Shown piece by piece: positions 1 through 10,953 of a DNA stretch of 64,000 nucleotides (its first letter is position 1; every line of letters starts with the position of its first letter). Both the position numbers and the translations under genes were made by a program. Where the stretch lies: NCBI GenBank assembly GCA_963825565.1, contig CAWGTW010000010.1, positions 248,001 through 312,000 of the forward strand, in the 5' to 3' direction. Below the pieces are notes generated by a model. The model did not search any database, had not been told where the DNA came from, and saw only the letters and a list, made by a program, of their open reading frames with translations. This DNA is from JBFGCT01 sp963825565. GTDB taxonomy: Bacteria; Actinomycetota; Acidimicrobiia; Acidimicrobiales; Ilumatobacteraceae.

Positions 1-1237
1 CGCCGTTGCGCCGCTCCTTGAAGTACGGCCGCAGGTTCTCGAACCGCTCGAACAGCATCCCGAGCGTGGCGCAGTAGTAGTCGGCGAACCAGTCGTCGGC
101 CTGGTACTCGTCGTTGAGGTGGCCGTACGGCTCCACCGCCGCCCGCGGCCCGAGCTTGATCGGGATCGTGCCGCCTTGCAGCCCGGGCGCCCCGACCCGC
201 TCGGCGGCGTAGCGGGTGTAGCTGTAGAAGTGATCCTGGATCATCTCGCCGTCGTCGCCGTACACCGGCGTGTTCATCAGCTCGACGTGCAGCACCGGCG
301 AGTCGCGATGGTCGGCCGTCCGGAAGTCGACGCCCTCCGGCAGCAGCACCTCGCCTTCGAGCAGGCGCCAGTAGGTCCACATGTCCATGTCGTGCTCGAC
401 GTGGCCGTCGGGGTAGACGACGTCGAGGTTCGCCGGCCCACCGAGCCACTCCCAGTGCGTTGGCGTCCATGCCCCTGCGCCGACGACGACCTGGTCGCAT
501 TCGATCCGGCCCCGATCGGTCTCGACCGCGGTCACCGAACCGGAGCCATCGAGGTCGTACCCGGTCACCGACGTGCCGTAGACGCGCCGGACGCCCCACT
601 GGCGGCACTTCTGATCGAGTCCCCACATCGCCAGGTGGGTGCCCGCGTATCCCGAGCGGTGCTCGTGGAGCACCACGTCGCAGTTGTCGGTCTTGAAGTC
701 GGGCCACAGGTCGGTGAGGAAGCGGTGGGCCGCCGCGCCGGTGTACACGTCGGACGGGTAGCCGCTCGCCGCCTGCGATGCCTGGAGCCGGAGGTAGTCG
801 TCCTCCTGGTTGGCCTCGCCGACCGACACGTAGCCGACCTGCTGGAACCCGAAGTTGACGGGGTCGGACTCCCACACCTCGACGCTCGCCCGCAGGATCG
901 GGTGCAGCGGGCCGGTCATGTAGAGGTTGCGCACGCACCCGCACGCCAGGCCGGACGCGCCGGCACCGGGACCCTGCTTGTCGATCAGCACGACGTCGCT
1001 CCCGCGCCCTCGGCCGGTCCGTTCGAGCAGCATCGCCAGGTGGTACGCGGACGACAGGCCGTGCACACCGGCTCCGACGACGACGAACCGGGCCGACGGC
1101 GGGAGCGGGTCGGGGTCGAACACCGGGACCACCGCCGGGTTCGCCGCACGGCCGTCGACCGTCGGTGGCAGCGGCCGGTTGGCGAACGGGTACCACTGGT
1201 TGTGACCGGTCGGGTTGGGGATCGGTTCGGTCGTCAC
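1..1237 (-). CDS. FAD-dependent amine/amino-acid oxidoreductase (DadA/dimethylglycine dehydrogenase-like), 3' end outside the window
   Basis: At least 412 codons are visible from a GTG at 1237; the C-terminus lies beyond the left edge. A strong ribosome site (GGAGGT) sits seven bases before the GTG and settles the start. Residues 48-66 hold a dinucleotide-binding fold with GAGVHGLSSAYHLA, followed by a conserved GAGAW segment near residue 240, typical of DAO-family flavoenzymes that oxidise secondary or tertiary amines or D-amino acids. The gene follows hutI by four bases and so is co-transcribed with the hut genes. Together with the MttB-like gene upstream it suggests demethylation of an N-methylated compound; that link is inference. 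A generic amino-acid oxidase is the alternative. Confidence 0.85.
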   Translation of the reverse strand, partial: MTTEPIPNPTGHNQWYPFANRPLPPTVDGRAANPAVVPVFDPDPLPPSARFVVVGAGVHGLSSAYHLAMLLERTGRGRGSDVVLIDKQGPGAGASGLACGCVRNLYMTGPLHPILRASVEVWESDPVNFGFQQVGYVSVGEANQEDDYLRLQASQAASGYPSDVYTGAAAHRFLTDLWPDFKTDNCDVVLHEHRSGYAGTHLAMWGLDQKCRQWGVRRVYGTSVTGYDLDGSGSVTAVETDRGRIECDQVVVGAGAWTPTHWEWLGGPANLDVVYPDGHVEHDMDMWTYWRLLEGEVLLPEGVDFRTADHRDSPVLHVELMNTPVYGDDGEMIQDHFYSYTRYAAERVGAPGLQGGTIPIKLGPRAAVEPYGHLNDEYQADDWFADYYCATLGMLFERFENLRPYFKERRNG

Positions 1238-1241
1238 GGGA

Positions 1242-2438
1242 TTACCTCCGGTCGGGCGGCGCATCGGGCTGTTGGTCGGGCGGGTTTACGAACGACGCCC
1301 CGATCGTCCGCCGGATCAGCGGGACCCCGGGGCGGTAGGCGAGGTGGTGGCGGCTGGGGGCGTCGAGCACGGTCAAGTCGGCCGGACCACCGACGCACAG
1401 GCGACCGACGTCGGCGCGCCGCAGCGCCGCCGCGCCTCCGGTGGTCGCCGCGGCGATCGCCTCGTCGATCGTCATGTGCATGTCGCGCACGGCGAGCGCG
1501 ATGCAGAACGACATCGAGGTCGTGTAGCTCGATCCGGGGTTGCAGTTCGACGCGAGCGCGACGGTCACCCCGGCGTCGATCGCCCGCCGAGCGTCCGGGT
1601 AGGGCTGGCGGGTCGAGAAGTCCGTCGCCGGCAGGAACGTGGCAACCGTGTCGCTCCCCGCCAGCGCGTCGATGTCGTCGTCGGCGAGGTAGGTGCAGTG
1701 GTCGACCGAGGCGCACCCCAGCTCCACGCCGAGCCGGACCCCCGGGCCGTATCCGAGCTGGTTGGCGTGCAGGCGCAGCCCGAGCCCCGAGGCTCGGCCG
1801 GCTTCGAGCACGGCCCGGCACTGCTCGGCGCCGAACGCCCCGCGCTCGCAGAACGCATCGATCCAGCGCACGTGGGGGCGCACGGCTTCGAGCATCGGCC
1901 CACAGACCAGGGCGACGTAGTCGTCCGTCCGCCCGTCGAAGTCGGCGGGGACGAGGTGCGCACCGAGGAACGTCACCTCCGTCGTCAGCTCGGCGGCCAC
2001 GGTCGCCAGCTCGAGTTCGGACTCGACCGAGAGGCCGTAGCCGGTCTTGATCTCGACGGTCGTCGTGCCGGCGGCGTGCACCTCCTGCAGCCGGCGCGCC
2101 GCCAGCGCGCGCAGCGTCGCGGGGCCGGCAGCCCGCGTCGCATCGGTCGTCACGCGGATCCCGCCGCCGTCATACGGCTGGCCGGCCATCCGGCGGGTGA
2201 ACTCCTCGGCGCGATCACCGGCGAACACCAGGTGCGTGTGCGAGTCGACGAAACCCGGCAACACGCACCGGCCCTCGACGTCGAGGCGCCGGTCGGCGAT
2301 CGCCCCCGACGGCCCGATCGAGACGACCCGGTCCTCATCGACGACGACGCACGCATTGCGGACGATGCCGAGCGGCCCCTCACCGAGCGTTGGGTCGTTG
2401 GTCACCAGTTCGCCGATCCGGTCGACGACCAGCGTCAC
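1242..2438 (-). CDS. hutI: Imidazolonepropionase HutI
   Basis: The 398-residue product is the expected length for HutI, the cytosolic metal-dependent amidohydrolase that opens 4-imidazolone-5-propionate to N-formimidoyl-L-glutamate. The metal-site motif DSHTHLVFAGDR lies near residue 65, and further conserved blocks (TTVEIKTGYGL near residue 126, LHANQLG, SVDHCTYL, ASNCNPG) follow in family order. It starts at a GTG 37 bases after the hutF stop and ends four bases before the flavoenzyme gene, within one minus-strand hut operon. No key residue appears to be missing. Confidence 0.95.
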   Translation of the reverse strand: MTLVVDRIGELVTNDPTLGEGPLGIVRNACVVVDEDRVVSIGPSGAIADRRLDVEGRCVLPGFVDSHTHLVFAGDRAEEFTRRMAGQPYDGGGIRVTTDATRAAGPATLRALAARRLQEVHAAGTTTVEIKTGYGLSVESELELATVAAELTTEVTFLGAHLVPADFDGRTDDYVALVCGPMLEAVRPHVRWIDAFCERGAFGAEQCRAVLEAGRASGLGLRLHANQLGYGPGVRLGVELGCASVDHCTYLADDDIDALAGSDTVATFLPATDFSTRQPYPDARRAIDAGVTVALASNCNPGSSYTTSMSFCIALAVRDMHMTIDEAIAAATTGGAAALRRADVGRLCVGGPADLTVLDAPSRHHLAYRPGVPLIRRTIGASFVNPPDQQPDAPPDRR

Positions 2439-2475
2439 GACCGCACCCCGATCCGATCACCCTCCGTCGGCTGCA

Positions 2476-3844
2476 TCACGGCGGGACCACCTCTCCGATC
2501 GCGCCGGTCAGCTCGGTCCCGACGTCGATCGTGACGTGCCGGCCATCGCGCACGATCGTCCGTCCACCGACGACGACCGAACGCACGTCGGCGGCGGTGC
2601 CAGCGAAGATGGTCGACGCGAGGACCGATCGCGCGTCGGTCCCGGCGAGGCGCACCGAGTCGAGCCCGATCGTCGTGAAGTCGGCGAGGCACCCCGCCCC
2701 GAGCCGGCCACCGTCGGGCCAGCCGAGCGACGCGTACCCGTGCTCGGTGGCCATCGCCGCCAGCTCGTCCGGCGAGTGCACGCCTCGTTCGAGCGAGCGC
2801 AACCGATGGTCGAGCTCCACCGCCCTCGCCTCCTCGAGCAGATCGATCACCGCGTGCGAATCGGATCCGAGGCAGATCCCGACCCCCGCGTCGACCATCC
2901 GGGCCGACGGACCGATCCCGTCGGCGAGATCCCGTTCCGTCGTCGGGCACAGGCAGCCGGCCGCTCCGGACCGCGCCATCCGGCCGATGTCGTCGTGGCT
3001 TGCATGGGTGGCGTGCACCACCGTCGTTCGCGCGCTCAGGGCGTCGTGGTGATCGAGCAGCCCGATCGGGGAGATCCCGTAGCGCTCGATGCAGTCGTCG
3101 TTCTCCGCCGGCTGCTCGGAGACGTGCACGTGGAGCGGTACCCGCTCGGGGTCGGCCCAGCCGGCGGCGACCTTCATCGCCGCGGGGTCGACGGCGCGCA
3201 CGGAGTGGATCGCCGCCCCGATCGTCACCGACGGGCCGGTGACGCTGTCGCGCAGGGCGCCGGCGCGCTCGGCCCACTCGCCCGCCGACGGGTCGCCGAA
3301 GCGGAGCTGGGCGCCCTGCAGCTCCCGGTACCGATGTCCGTCGCGACCGAACCCGCCGTGGAGGTACAGCGTGTCGAGCAACGTCAGCCGGACACCGGCG
3401 TCGCCGGCCGCCGCGACGATCGCCTTGCCCATCGCGTTGGCGTCCGCGTACGCGGTTCCGCCCGGTTGGTGGTGGACGTAGTGGAACTCGCCAACCACCC
3501 CGATGCCCGCCGATGCCATTTCGGCGAACACGGCGCGAGCGAGCCGGTGGTACCGGTCGGGGTCGAGGCGCCCGGCGACGCCGTACATCAGGTCGCGCCA
3601 CGTCCAGAAGCTTCCCCGGGCGGCGTGCGTCCGCCCGCGCAGTGCCGCGATGGAACGCATGGCTGTGGGCGTTGGCAAACGCCGGCAGGGTCAGCCCGAC
3701 CAACTCGATCGCGCCCGGCGGCGGTACCGGGACCGCGGCGGCGACGGTGGCGATCCGGTCGCCGTCGACGGCGATCGTCACACCGCTCGTCACGCCCTCC
3801 CCGCCGAGCCAGGCGTACTCGCACCAGTAGGTCATCGCGCTCAT
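2476..3844 (-). CDS. hutF: Formimidoylglutamate deiminase HutF, single-base frameshift
   Basis: Two overlapping frames together give a complete HutF. The N-terminal frame holds the start, the beta-sandwich part and the metal motif AFANAHSHAFHR. From about position 3651 homology continues one base out of frame with ALRGRTHAARGSFWTWRDLMY through to the end at 2476. Removing one G in CGCGGCACTG restores a 455-residue protein, the normal family length. HutF deiminates N-formimidoyl-glutamate to N-formylglutamate and ammonia in the five-step Hut pathway. The ATG at 3844 follows an AGGTGAG site. The lesion is either an assembly error or a recent null mutation; every other conserved block (LHVHVSEQ, TVVHATH, CLCPTTERDL, LGSDSHA) is intact. 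Confidence 0.85.
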
Positions 3845-3854
3845 CGGACGCCGC

Positions 3855-4607
3855 TCACCTGGCCCGTTCCGACCACGGGCTGCCGAAGGTCTCGGTCGTA
3901 CCGCCGGGGAGCAGGCGCAGCGCGTGCCAGACCGGCGCCGAGTCGTAGTCCCAGTACTTCGTCGTCTCGACGATCACGGTCTCGCAACCGACCGCGCCGT
4001 CGTTGATGTGCCCGTTGTGGATCCGCACGTCGCAGTAGACCCTCGGTGCGAGCTCCTCGGCGGCGGCGATGTGCGTCTCGCTGTGACGCCATGCCTCGCG
4101 GTCGCCCGGATCGGTGTGGAGCACGAGGTTGGCCCACTGGTTGTCGACCAGCTCGACCGAGCTGTAGCTGACGATCCCCGGGTGGTTCCGGAACTCGGCG
4201 ATCACGTCGAGCTCGATCTCGTCGACCTCGGCTGCCTCGGGCGTGTTGCGCCGGTTGCCGAAGAAGCCGACGCACTGCACGTCGGCGTGCTCGGTCAACC
4301 GTTGTGGATCGCACACGACGGTGCGCCGCCGCAGCCCGTGCACGTCCCACGTCAGCGAGCCGTACGGTTCGAGCGCGATCTCACCCTTGGCCGCCCGTCG
4401 GGCGAGGACCCGAAGGTCCTGCAGCAGGTAGGTCATCAGCGCCAGATCGGAGTGGTAGTGGCGTACGGCGGCGCACGGGTGGTCGGCCGGGCTCTCCTCG
4501 ACGCTGAGCACGACGGGGGTCCAGCGGACGGGTTCCACGGAACTCCTCTCCGGCGCCGGCCTCTCGGGTGCCGGCCTCTCGGCTGGTGGGCGAAGGTCGT
4601 CGGTCAT
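3855..4607 (-). CDS. Conserved hypothetical protein in the hut/mttB operon
   Basis: A 250-residue cytosolic protein with no recognised catalytic motif. The first 25 residues are a Pro/Glu-rich tail with a repeated PAPER unit. The rest looks globular, with blocks such as CVGFFGNRRNTPEA, HPGIVSYSSVELVDNQWANLVLHTD and TKYWDYDSAPVWH. The pattern of one Trp/His-rich stretch in each half loosely recalls dimeric alpha-beta-barrel proteins, but I cannot assign a family. The ATG at 4607 lies 16 bases after the MttB-like stop, and hutF starts ten bases after this gene ends, so it belongs to the same transcript. A role in the substrate-specific step feeding the Hut pathway is inference from position only. 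Confidence 0.75.
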   Translation of the reverse strand: MTDDLRPPAERPAPERPAPERSSVEPVRWTPVVLSVEESPADHPCAAVRHYHSDLALMTYLLQDLRVLARRAAKGEIALEPYGSLTWDVHGLRRRTVVCDPQRLTEHADVQCVGFFGNRRNTPEAAEVDEIELDVIAEFRNHPGIVSYSSVELVDNQWANLVLHTDPGDREAWRHSETHIAAAEELAPRVYCDVRIHNGHINDGAVGCETVIVETTKYWDYDSAPVWHALRLLPGGTTETFGSPWSERAR

Positions 4608-4623
4608 CTCGGCGGCACGGTGA

Positions 4624-6164
4624 TCAGAAGTCGGTCTCGACGCCGCCCTCGGCGACGCGGCGGGTGACGAAGTCGGCGAGTTCCTCGTGCACTGCGGCGG
4701 GCATCGGCGGGTCGACATGGGCGGCGAGGAACTCCTCGACGAGCAGGGTCGCCTTGCCATCCGCGGTCGGCCGCCCGGCCTCGATCCACGACTCGTGGTT
4801 ACGCCAGTCGGAGAGCATCGGAACGTGGAACGCCGTCCGGTAGCGCTGCTGCGTGTGGTCGGTGCCGAAGAAGTGGCCGCCGGGACCGACGTCGGCGATC
4901 GCCTCGAGCGCGAGGGTCGCGTCGTCGACCACGACCGGCTCGAGCGACGCCTCGACCATCTGCAACAGCTCGGCGTCGAGCACCATCTTCTCGAACGATG
5001 CGCACAGACCGCCCTCCATCCAGCCGGCGGCGTGCATGATCATGTTCGCCCCGCCCATCACCGCCCCCCACAGTGAGAACATGCTCTCGTAGGCCGACTG
5101 CGGGTCGAGGGAGTTCGCCGCGTTGACGTTCGACGATCGGTACGGCAGGCGGTAGCGACGGGCGAGCTGCCCACCGATCAGCGCGGCGCGCAGGAACTCG
5201 GGCGTGCCGAACGCGGGCGACCCGGACTGCATGTCGACGTTGGAGGTGAAGCCGCCGTAGACCACCGGCGCACCGCGGCGGACCGCCTGCGTCAGCGCGA
5301 TCCCGGCGAGCGCTTCGGCGTTCTGTTGGACGAGCGCGCCGGCGAGCGTCACCGGAGCCATCGCGCCGGCGAGCGTGAACGGCGTGATCACGATCGGCTG
5401 GTTGCGCGCCGACAGCTCGATGATGCCCTCGATCATCGGGGTGTCGAGCCGGAGCGGCGACGAGGTGTTGATGATCGAGAAGACCGACGGCTGGACCTCC
5501 AGCTCCTCGGCGGTCAGGCCGCGGGCGATGCGCACCATCTCCAGCGCGTCGAGCGAGCGCTGCCGGCCGAGGCTGTAGGAGTGGATCGCCTTGTCGCTCA
5601 TCGTCAGCAGGTCGAAGATCGCGTGCAGGTGCCGCACCGACGGGTGCAGGTCGATCGGCTCGACCGGGTACCCGCCATGGAAGTGCACGGCGTTGAGGAA
5701 CTGGCTGAGCCGGACCAGCCCCCGGAAGTCCTCGTGGGTGCCCGGGTGCCGGGGCCGGCCGCGGCCGGAGACGTTGGGGGCGCTGGCGACCGCGCCGAAC
5801 GCGATCGAGTCGCCGCCCATCCGCAGGTCGTGGGCCGGGTCGCGGGCGTGCAGCGTGAACTCGGCGGGGGCGTGGGCGATCAGTTCGACGACGAGATCGG
5901 GATCGAAGCGGACCCGCGGGTCGCCGTCGGTAGTGTCGGCGCCCTCGCCCGCCAGCAGCGTGCGGGCGCCGGCGTGCAGGATCTCGATGCCGACATCTCG
6001 CAGGACGAGCAGCGACGCGCGGTGGATCGATTCGAGCTCGTCGTCGGAGACACCGCGGGTCGGCTCCCAGGTGAGCCGGGGCTGGCAGAACGGCCGCTGG
6101 ACCGGGCCCGCCGCCGTCGTGCGGGCGGCCCGCGCCGCCCGACCTCCCCGTCGCCCCCGCTCCA

Positions 6165-6165
<1 letters not shown>
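4624..6165 (-). CDS. MttB-superfamily (COG5598) corrinoid-type methyltransferase, non-pyrrolysine
   Basis: The 513-residue length matches the MttB superfamily, which demethylates quaternary or tertiary amines such as glycine betaine. Blocks seen include GRPRHPGTHEDF, FHGGYPVEP, VYGGFTSNVDMQSGSPAFGTPE and a C-terminal HFFGTDHTQQRY. There is no internal in-frame TAG, so this is a sense-codon member rather than the pyrrolysine TMA methyltransferase. The ATG overlaps the hutU stop as TGATG, so translation is coupled to hutU. No cognate corrinoid protein or reactivase gene is in the window. Its place inside a hut operon is unusual; a methylated histidine derivative is a plausible substrate (inference). 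The start could also be further downstream, because the first 30 residues are Arg-rich. Confidence 0.85.
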
Positions 6166-7847
<1,682 letters not shown>

Positions 7848-7883
7848 GAGACGTTCCGTTCCTCGTTCGTGCGGGCTGCTTGC

Positions 7884-7913
7884 AGTGTGACCGCCGACTC
7901 TCTACCTTGTCAA
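7884..7913 (-). promoter_or_regulatory. Candidate sigma-70-type promoter of the hutU operon
   Basis: Reading the minus strand, TTGACA (7913-7908) is followed after 18 bases by CACACT (7889-7884). The -35 is consensus and the -10 is weak, as expected for an activated promoter. Predicted transcription begins about 30 bases before the hutU ATG. Confidence 0.5.
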
Positions 7914-7927
7914 CCAACCGAATCCCG

Positions 7928-7942
7928 TTTCACAGGATGAAA
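7928..7942. promoter_or_regulatory. Candidate IclR operator between hutU and iclR
   Basis: A perfect inverted repeat, TTTCA-CAGGA-TGAAA, sits in the 103-base divergent intergenic region. It lies just upstream of the hutU -35 and nine bases before the iclR start. KdgR-type IclR regulators bind TGAAA/TTTCA-type repeats, so this is a reasonable operator for both directions; binding itself is inferred. Confidence 0.45.
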
Positions 7943-7950
7943 TCACCGTC

Positions 7951-8670
7951 GTGACCCCCGCACCCCGCTCGACCGCCGACGAGGCGTCGACGCTGCACCG
8001 CTCGCGGTCGGCCGAGCGAGCGCTGTCGCTGCTCGACACGGTGATCACGACCGGATCGATCGGGCTCGGCGACGCGGCCTCGGCGGTCGGGCTCCCGACG
8101 AGCACCGCGCTGCGCCACCTGCGGGCGCTGATGGAATCCGGCTACCTCGTGCGCGACGAGTTGGCGCAGTACTCGGTCGGCCCGTCGTTCCTGCGACTCG
8201 CGCTGGCCGCGTTCCGGTCCGGCCCCTATGCCCGGCTGATCGCTGCCGCCCAACCCCACCTCGACCGACTGGCGACCACCACCGAGGAATCGGTCTACCT
8301 CGCCGTGCGCGACGGCACCGAGGCGGTGTACATCGCCACCGTCGAGAGCCCGCGGGCGATCCGTCATGTCGGCTGGGTCGGGCGGTCGGTCCCGATCGAG
8401 GGCACCGCGGTCGGGGCCGCGCTCCTCGCCGCACCGCAGCCGCCGGGCCGGCGCCCGGCGGTCAACGTCAACACCGGGGCGATCGAGTCCGACGTCACCG
8501 CGCTCACCGCGCCGGTGTTCGGCGATGCGGGGGTGGTCGGTGCGCTGTCGGTGCTCGGCCCGGCCGACCGGCTCTCCGGCCCGCGCCGCGACCGGGCGGG
8601 CGAGGCGCTCGCCGACACCGCCACCTCGATCTCGATCGCCCTCTGCGCGCCGAGCGAGACCGCCCCGTGA
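7951..8670 (+). CDS. IclR-family transcriptional regulator, probable hut regulator
   Basis: A 239-residue protein with an N-terminal winged helix at residues 20-80 (SAERALSLLDTVITTGSIGLGDAA, then GLPTSTALRHLRALMESGYL) and a C-terminal IclR effector domain (LDRLATTTEESVYLAVRDG, then GTAVGAALLA). Members bind small carboxylates or aromatic compounds and act as dimers. It is divergent from hutU and followed by hutH, so it most likely controls histidine or methyl-histidine catabolism. The GTG at 7951 is the only start in frame downstream of the inverted repeat at 7928-7942. The effector domain is slightly short (usual total about 250 residues). Confidence 0.9.
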   Translation: MTPAPRSTADEASTLHRSRSAERALSLLDTVITTGSIGLGDAASAVGLPTSTALRHLRALMESGYLVRDELAQYSVGPSFLRLALAAFRSGPYARLIAAAQPHLDRLATTTEESVYLAVRDGTEAVYIATVESPRAIRHVGWVGRSVPIEGTAVGAALLAAPQPPGRRPAVNVNTGAIESDVTALTAPVFGDAGVVGALSVLGPADRLSGPRRDRAGEALADTATSISIALCAPSETAP

Positions 8671-8820
8671 TGGCACATCGGGTATCGCCCCGACGGGCAG
8701 CACCCGCCTGGGATGCGACCACGACCCGCCGCCTCGACCACCGGGCCGCGACCGGCGCCCGCCCGGCGATCTCCCGACACCGACGTCGACGTCGCGCCGC
8801 CGATGTCCGACACCGCGTAC

Positions 8821-9018
8821 CCGAGCCGACGATGACCGACGAGCGCGATCCCGTCCCGAGACGACCGACGGAGCCCGAGCACGACCGGCCGACGCGACCA
8901 CCTGCCGACACAACCGACCGGAGCCCGAGCATGACCGACGAGCACAACCACCTCCCGCCGACCGGAGCCCGGCCATGACCGGCCGACGCGACCACCTCCC
9001 GCCGACCGGACCCCGGCC
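8821..9018 (+). repeat. Degenerate 44-50 bp tandem repeats leading into hutH
   Basis: Units beginning GGAGCCC or GGACCCC start at 8870, 8920, 8964 and 9008, giving periods of 50, 44 and 44 bases. An earlier decayed unit begins near 8823. Units two and three and the hutH start all carry an ATGACCG with the same surroundings, so the real hutH start appears to be the last copy of an expanded start-site cassette. The rest of the 348-base gap between iclR and hutH holds no convincing gene. Confidence 0.7.
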
Positions 9019-10545
9019 ATGACCGTGCAGCTGGACGGACCCGGCGTCACGATCGCGGATGTCGTCGCAGTCGCCCGGCAGCACCGGCCGGTCGAGTTGA
9101 CCGCGGACGCGCTCGGGCGGATGGCGCGGGCGCGCGAGATCGTCGAGCGCCTGGCCGAGGGTGCTCCGAGCTATGGGATCTCGACCGGCTTCGGCGCGCT
9201 GGCGACCACGACGATCGCACCCGAGCGCCGCTCGGCGCTCCAGGTCTCGCTGATCCGGTCCCACGCCGCCGGAATGGGGCCGCCGGTCGAGCCCGAGGTG
9301 GTGCGGGCGATGATATTCCTGCGGGCGCGGACACTCGCCCTGGGCGCCAGCGGGGCACGGCCGATCGTCGCCGAATCGATCGTCGCCCTGCTCAACGCCG
9401 GCATCGTCCCGCTCGTGCCCGAGCACGGGTCGCTCGGCGCCAGCGGCGATCTCGCGCCGCTCGCCCATGCCGCTCTCGCCCTGCTCGGCGAGGGCGACGT
9501 GTGGCTCGGCGAGGAGATCGTCCCCGCCGCCACGGCGCTCGAGACGGTCGGTCTCCACCCGCTCGAGCTCGCCGAGAAGGAGGGGTTGGCGCTGACCAAC
9601 GGGACCGACGGCATCCTCGGCATGTTGTGCCTCGCCTGCGCCGACGCGGCGCGCCTGCTGACCACCGCCGACATCGTCGCCGCCCAGACCGTCGAGGGCC
9701 TGCTCGCCACCGACCGGGCCTACGCCGCCGACCTCCTCGCCCTGCGCCCGCACCCCGGCCAGGCCGCCAGCGCGGCCAACCTGCGGGCGATGCTCGCCGG
9801 CTCCCCGATCGTCGCCAGCCATCGCGAGGACGACGTCCGGGTGCAGGACGCGTACTCGATCCGCTGCACGCCGCAGGTCCACGGTGCCGCCCGCGACACC
9901 CTCGACCACGTCCGCGCCGTCGCCGAGCGCGAGCTGGCCAGCGCGATCGACAACCCGATGGTGCTGCCCGACGGCCGGGTCGAGTCGTGCGGCAACTTCC
10001 ACGGCGCGCCGCTCGGCTTGGTCGCCGACTACCTCGCGATCGCACTCGCCGACGTCGGGTCGATCGCCGAGCGCCGGCTCGACCGCCTCCTCGACCACCA
10101 TCGTTCGCACGGGCTGCCGCCGTTCCTCGCCGACGACCCGGGGGTCGACAGCGGGCTGATGATCGGGCACTACACCGTCGCCGCGATGTGTGCCGAGAAC
10201 CGGCGGCTCGCCGCTCCGGCCAGCGTCGACTCGCTCCCCACGTCGGCGCTGCAGGAGGATCACGTCAGCATGGCCTGGGGCGCGGCGCGCAAGCTGCGCC
10301 AGGTCGTCGACAACCTGCGCCGCATCCTGGCGGTCGAGTGGGTCGCCGCCGCCCGGGCGATCGACCTGCGCGCCCCGCTGCTCCCGGCGGCGGCGACGGG
10401 CGCCGCCGTGCGGGTGCTGCGCGAGTCCGTCCCCGGCCCCGGACCCGACCGCCACCTCGCCCCCGAGCTGGCGCGAGCCGACGACCTGCTCGCCGCCCAC
10501 TCGGTCGTCGCCGCAGTCGAGGAGCACACCGGCCTCCTCGCCTGA
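9019..10545 (+). CDS. hutH: Histidine ammonia-lyase HutH
   Basis: A 508-residue lyase that converts L-histidine to urocanate and ammonia using an MIO prosthetic group formed from Ala141-Ser142-Gly143 in GSLGASGDLAPLAH. Other active-site blocks are present: YGISTGFG (family usually YGINTGFG), DAYSIRCTPQVHGA and TSALQEDHVSM. The last reads Leu where most family members have Asn (SANQEDHVS). These two substitutions are unusual and could affect substrate preference. The ATG at 9019 closes a set of tandem repeats. It is separated from the other hut genes by the divergent regulator and probably has its own promoter. Confidence 0.93.
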   Translation: MTVQLDGPGVTIADVVAVARQHRPVELTADALGRMARAREIVERLAEGAPSYGISTGFGALATTTIAPERRSALQVSLIRSHAAGMGPPVEPEVVRAMIFLRARTLALGASGARPIVAESIVALLNAGIVPLVPEHGSLGASGDLAPLAHAALALLGEGDVWLGEEIVPAATALETVGLHPLELAEKEGLALTNGTDGILGMLCLACADAARLLTTADIVAAQTVEGLLATDRAYAADLLALRPHPGQAASAANLRAMLAGSPIVASHREDDVRVQDAYSIRCTPQVHGAARDTLDHVRAVAERELASAIDNPMVLPDGRVESCGNFHGAPLGLVADYLAIALADVGSIAERRLDRLLDHHRSHGLPPFLADDPGVDSGLMIGHYTVAAMCAENRRLAAPASVDSLPTSALQEDHVSMAWGAARKLRQVVDNLRRILAVEWVAAARAIDLRAPLLPAAATGAAVRVLRESVPGPGPDRHLAPELARADDLLAAHSVVAAVEEHTGLLA

Positions 10546-10929
10546 CCGTCCCCCGGCCCCACTCCTGTTTGCCTTGCGATGGTGAGCGCATCCCGCGTCA
10601 GCACCGCGACGCGAGCGGCTGGGGGGAGTGGCACTCGGGGGCAAGGGGGCCGCCAGAACGGGCGCCAACGGTCGGCTGTGCGCGTAGCCGGCGAGGAGGG
10701 GGCGATGCCTCGCAGAGGACCGTGCCGGCCTCGTACGGGTTCACGCCACGCTCGACGGGAGATGTTCCCCAGCACGACGCCCCGCTCGCAGAAGCAGTAG
10801 GCGTCGACGCCGACCCGCGCACCCTCACGGTCTGCAGGCTGGTCACCCCGGACCGAGCGCTCCGTATCCCGGGCCGGCGGCCACATCCGGGCCGGATGAT
10901 CGTTCCTTCTGTCGGCCTTGCATCCGGTA
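10546..10929. other. Gene-free stretch between hutH and bfd
   Basis: About 380 bases with no reading frame that resembles a protein. Short frames on the minus strand read as Arg/Pro-rich low complexity and lack start signals. The bfd promoter and IdeR-like box lie at its right end. Confidence 0.6.
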
Positions 10930-10944
10930 TTAGGTGGCCCTAAC
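10930..10944 (+). promoter_or_regulatory. Candidate IdeR/DtxR iron box upstream of bfd
   Basis: TTAGG-TGGC-CCTAA followed by C matches the DtxR/IdeR consensus (TTAGGTTAGCCTAACCTAA) at 13 of 19 positions, including both core half-sites. It ends ten bases before the bfd ATG, where a bound repressor would block the promoter or leader. This predicts iron-repressed expression of the bfd-bfr pair. Confidence 0.6.
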
Positions 10945-10953
10945 ATCTTGGCG

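Noticed and set aside
119..2050. Long plus-strand frame (643 codons) opposite the flavoenzyme and hutI
   Set aside because: It is antisense to two well-conserved genes and reads as Arg/Pro/Gly/Val-rich sequence without any domain; long open frames on the opposite strand are expected at this GC content.
8821..9018. CRISPR-like array before hutH
   Set aside because: The units are imperfect tandem copies without unique spacers, and no cas gene is present.
7930..10668. Minus-strand frame of 912 codons across iclR and hutH
   Set aside because: It lies entirely opposite two real genes and has no recognisable motif or start signal.
10546..10929. Short minus-strand frames suggesting a small protein between hutH and bfd
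   Set aside because: Composition is Arg/Pro-rich, no ribosome site is present, and two competing frames look equally poor.
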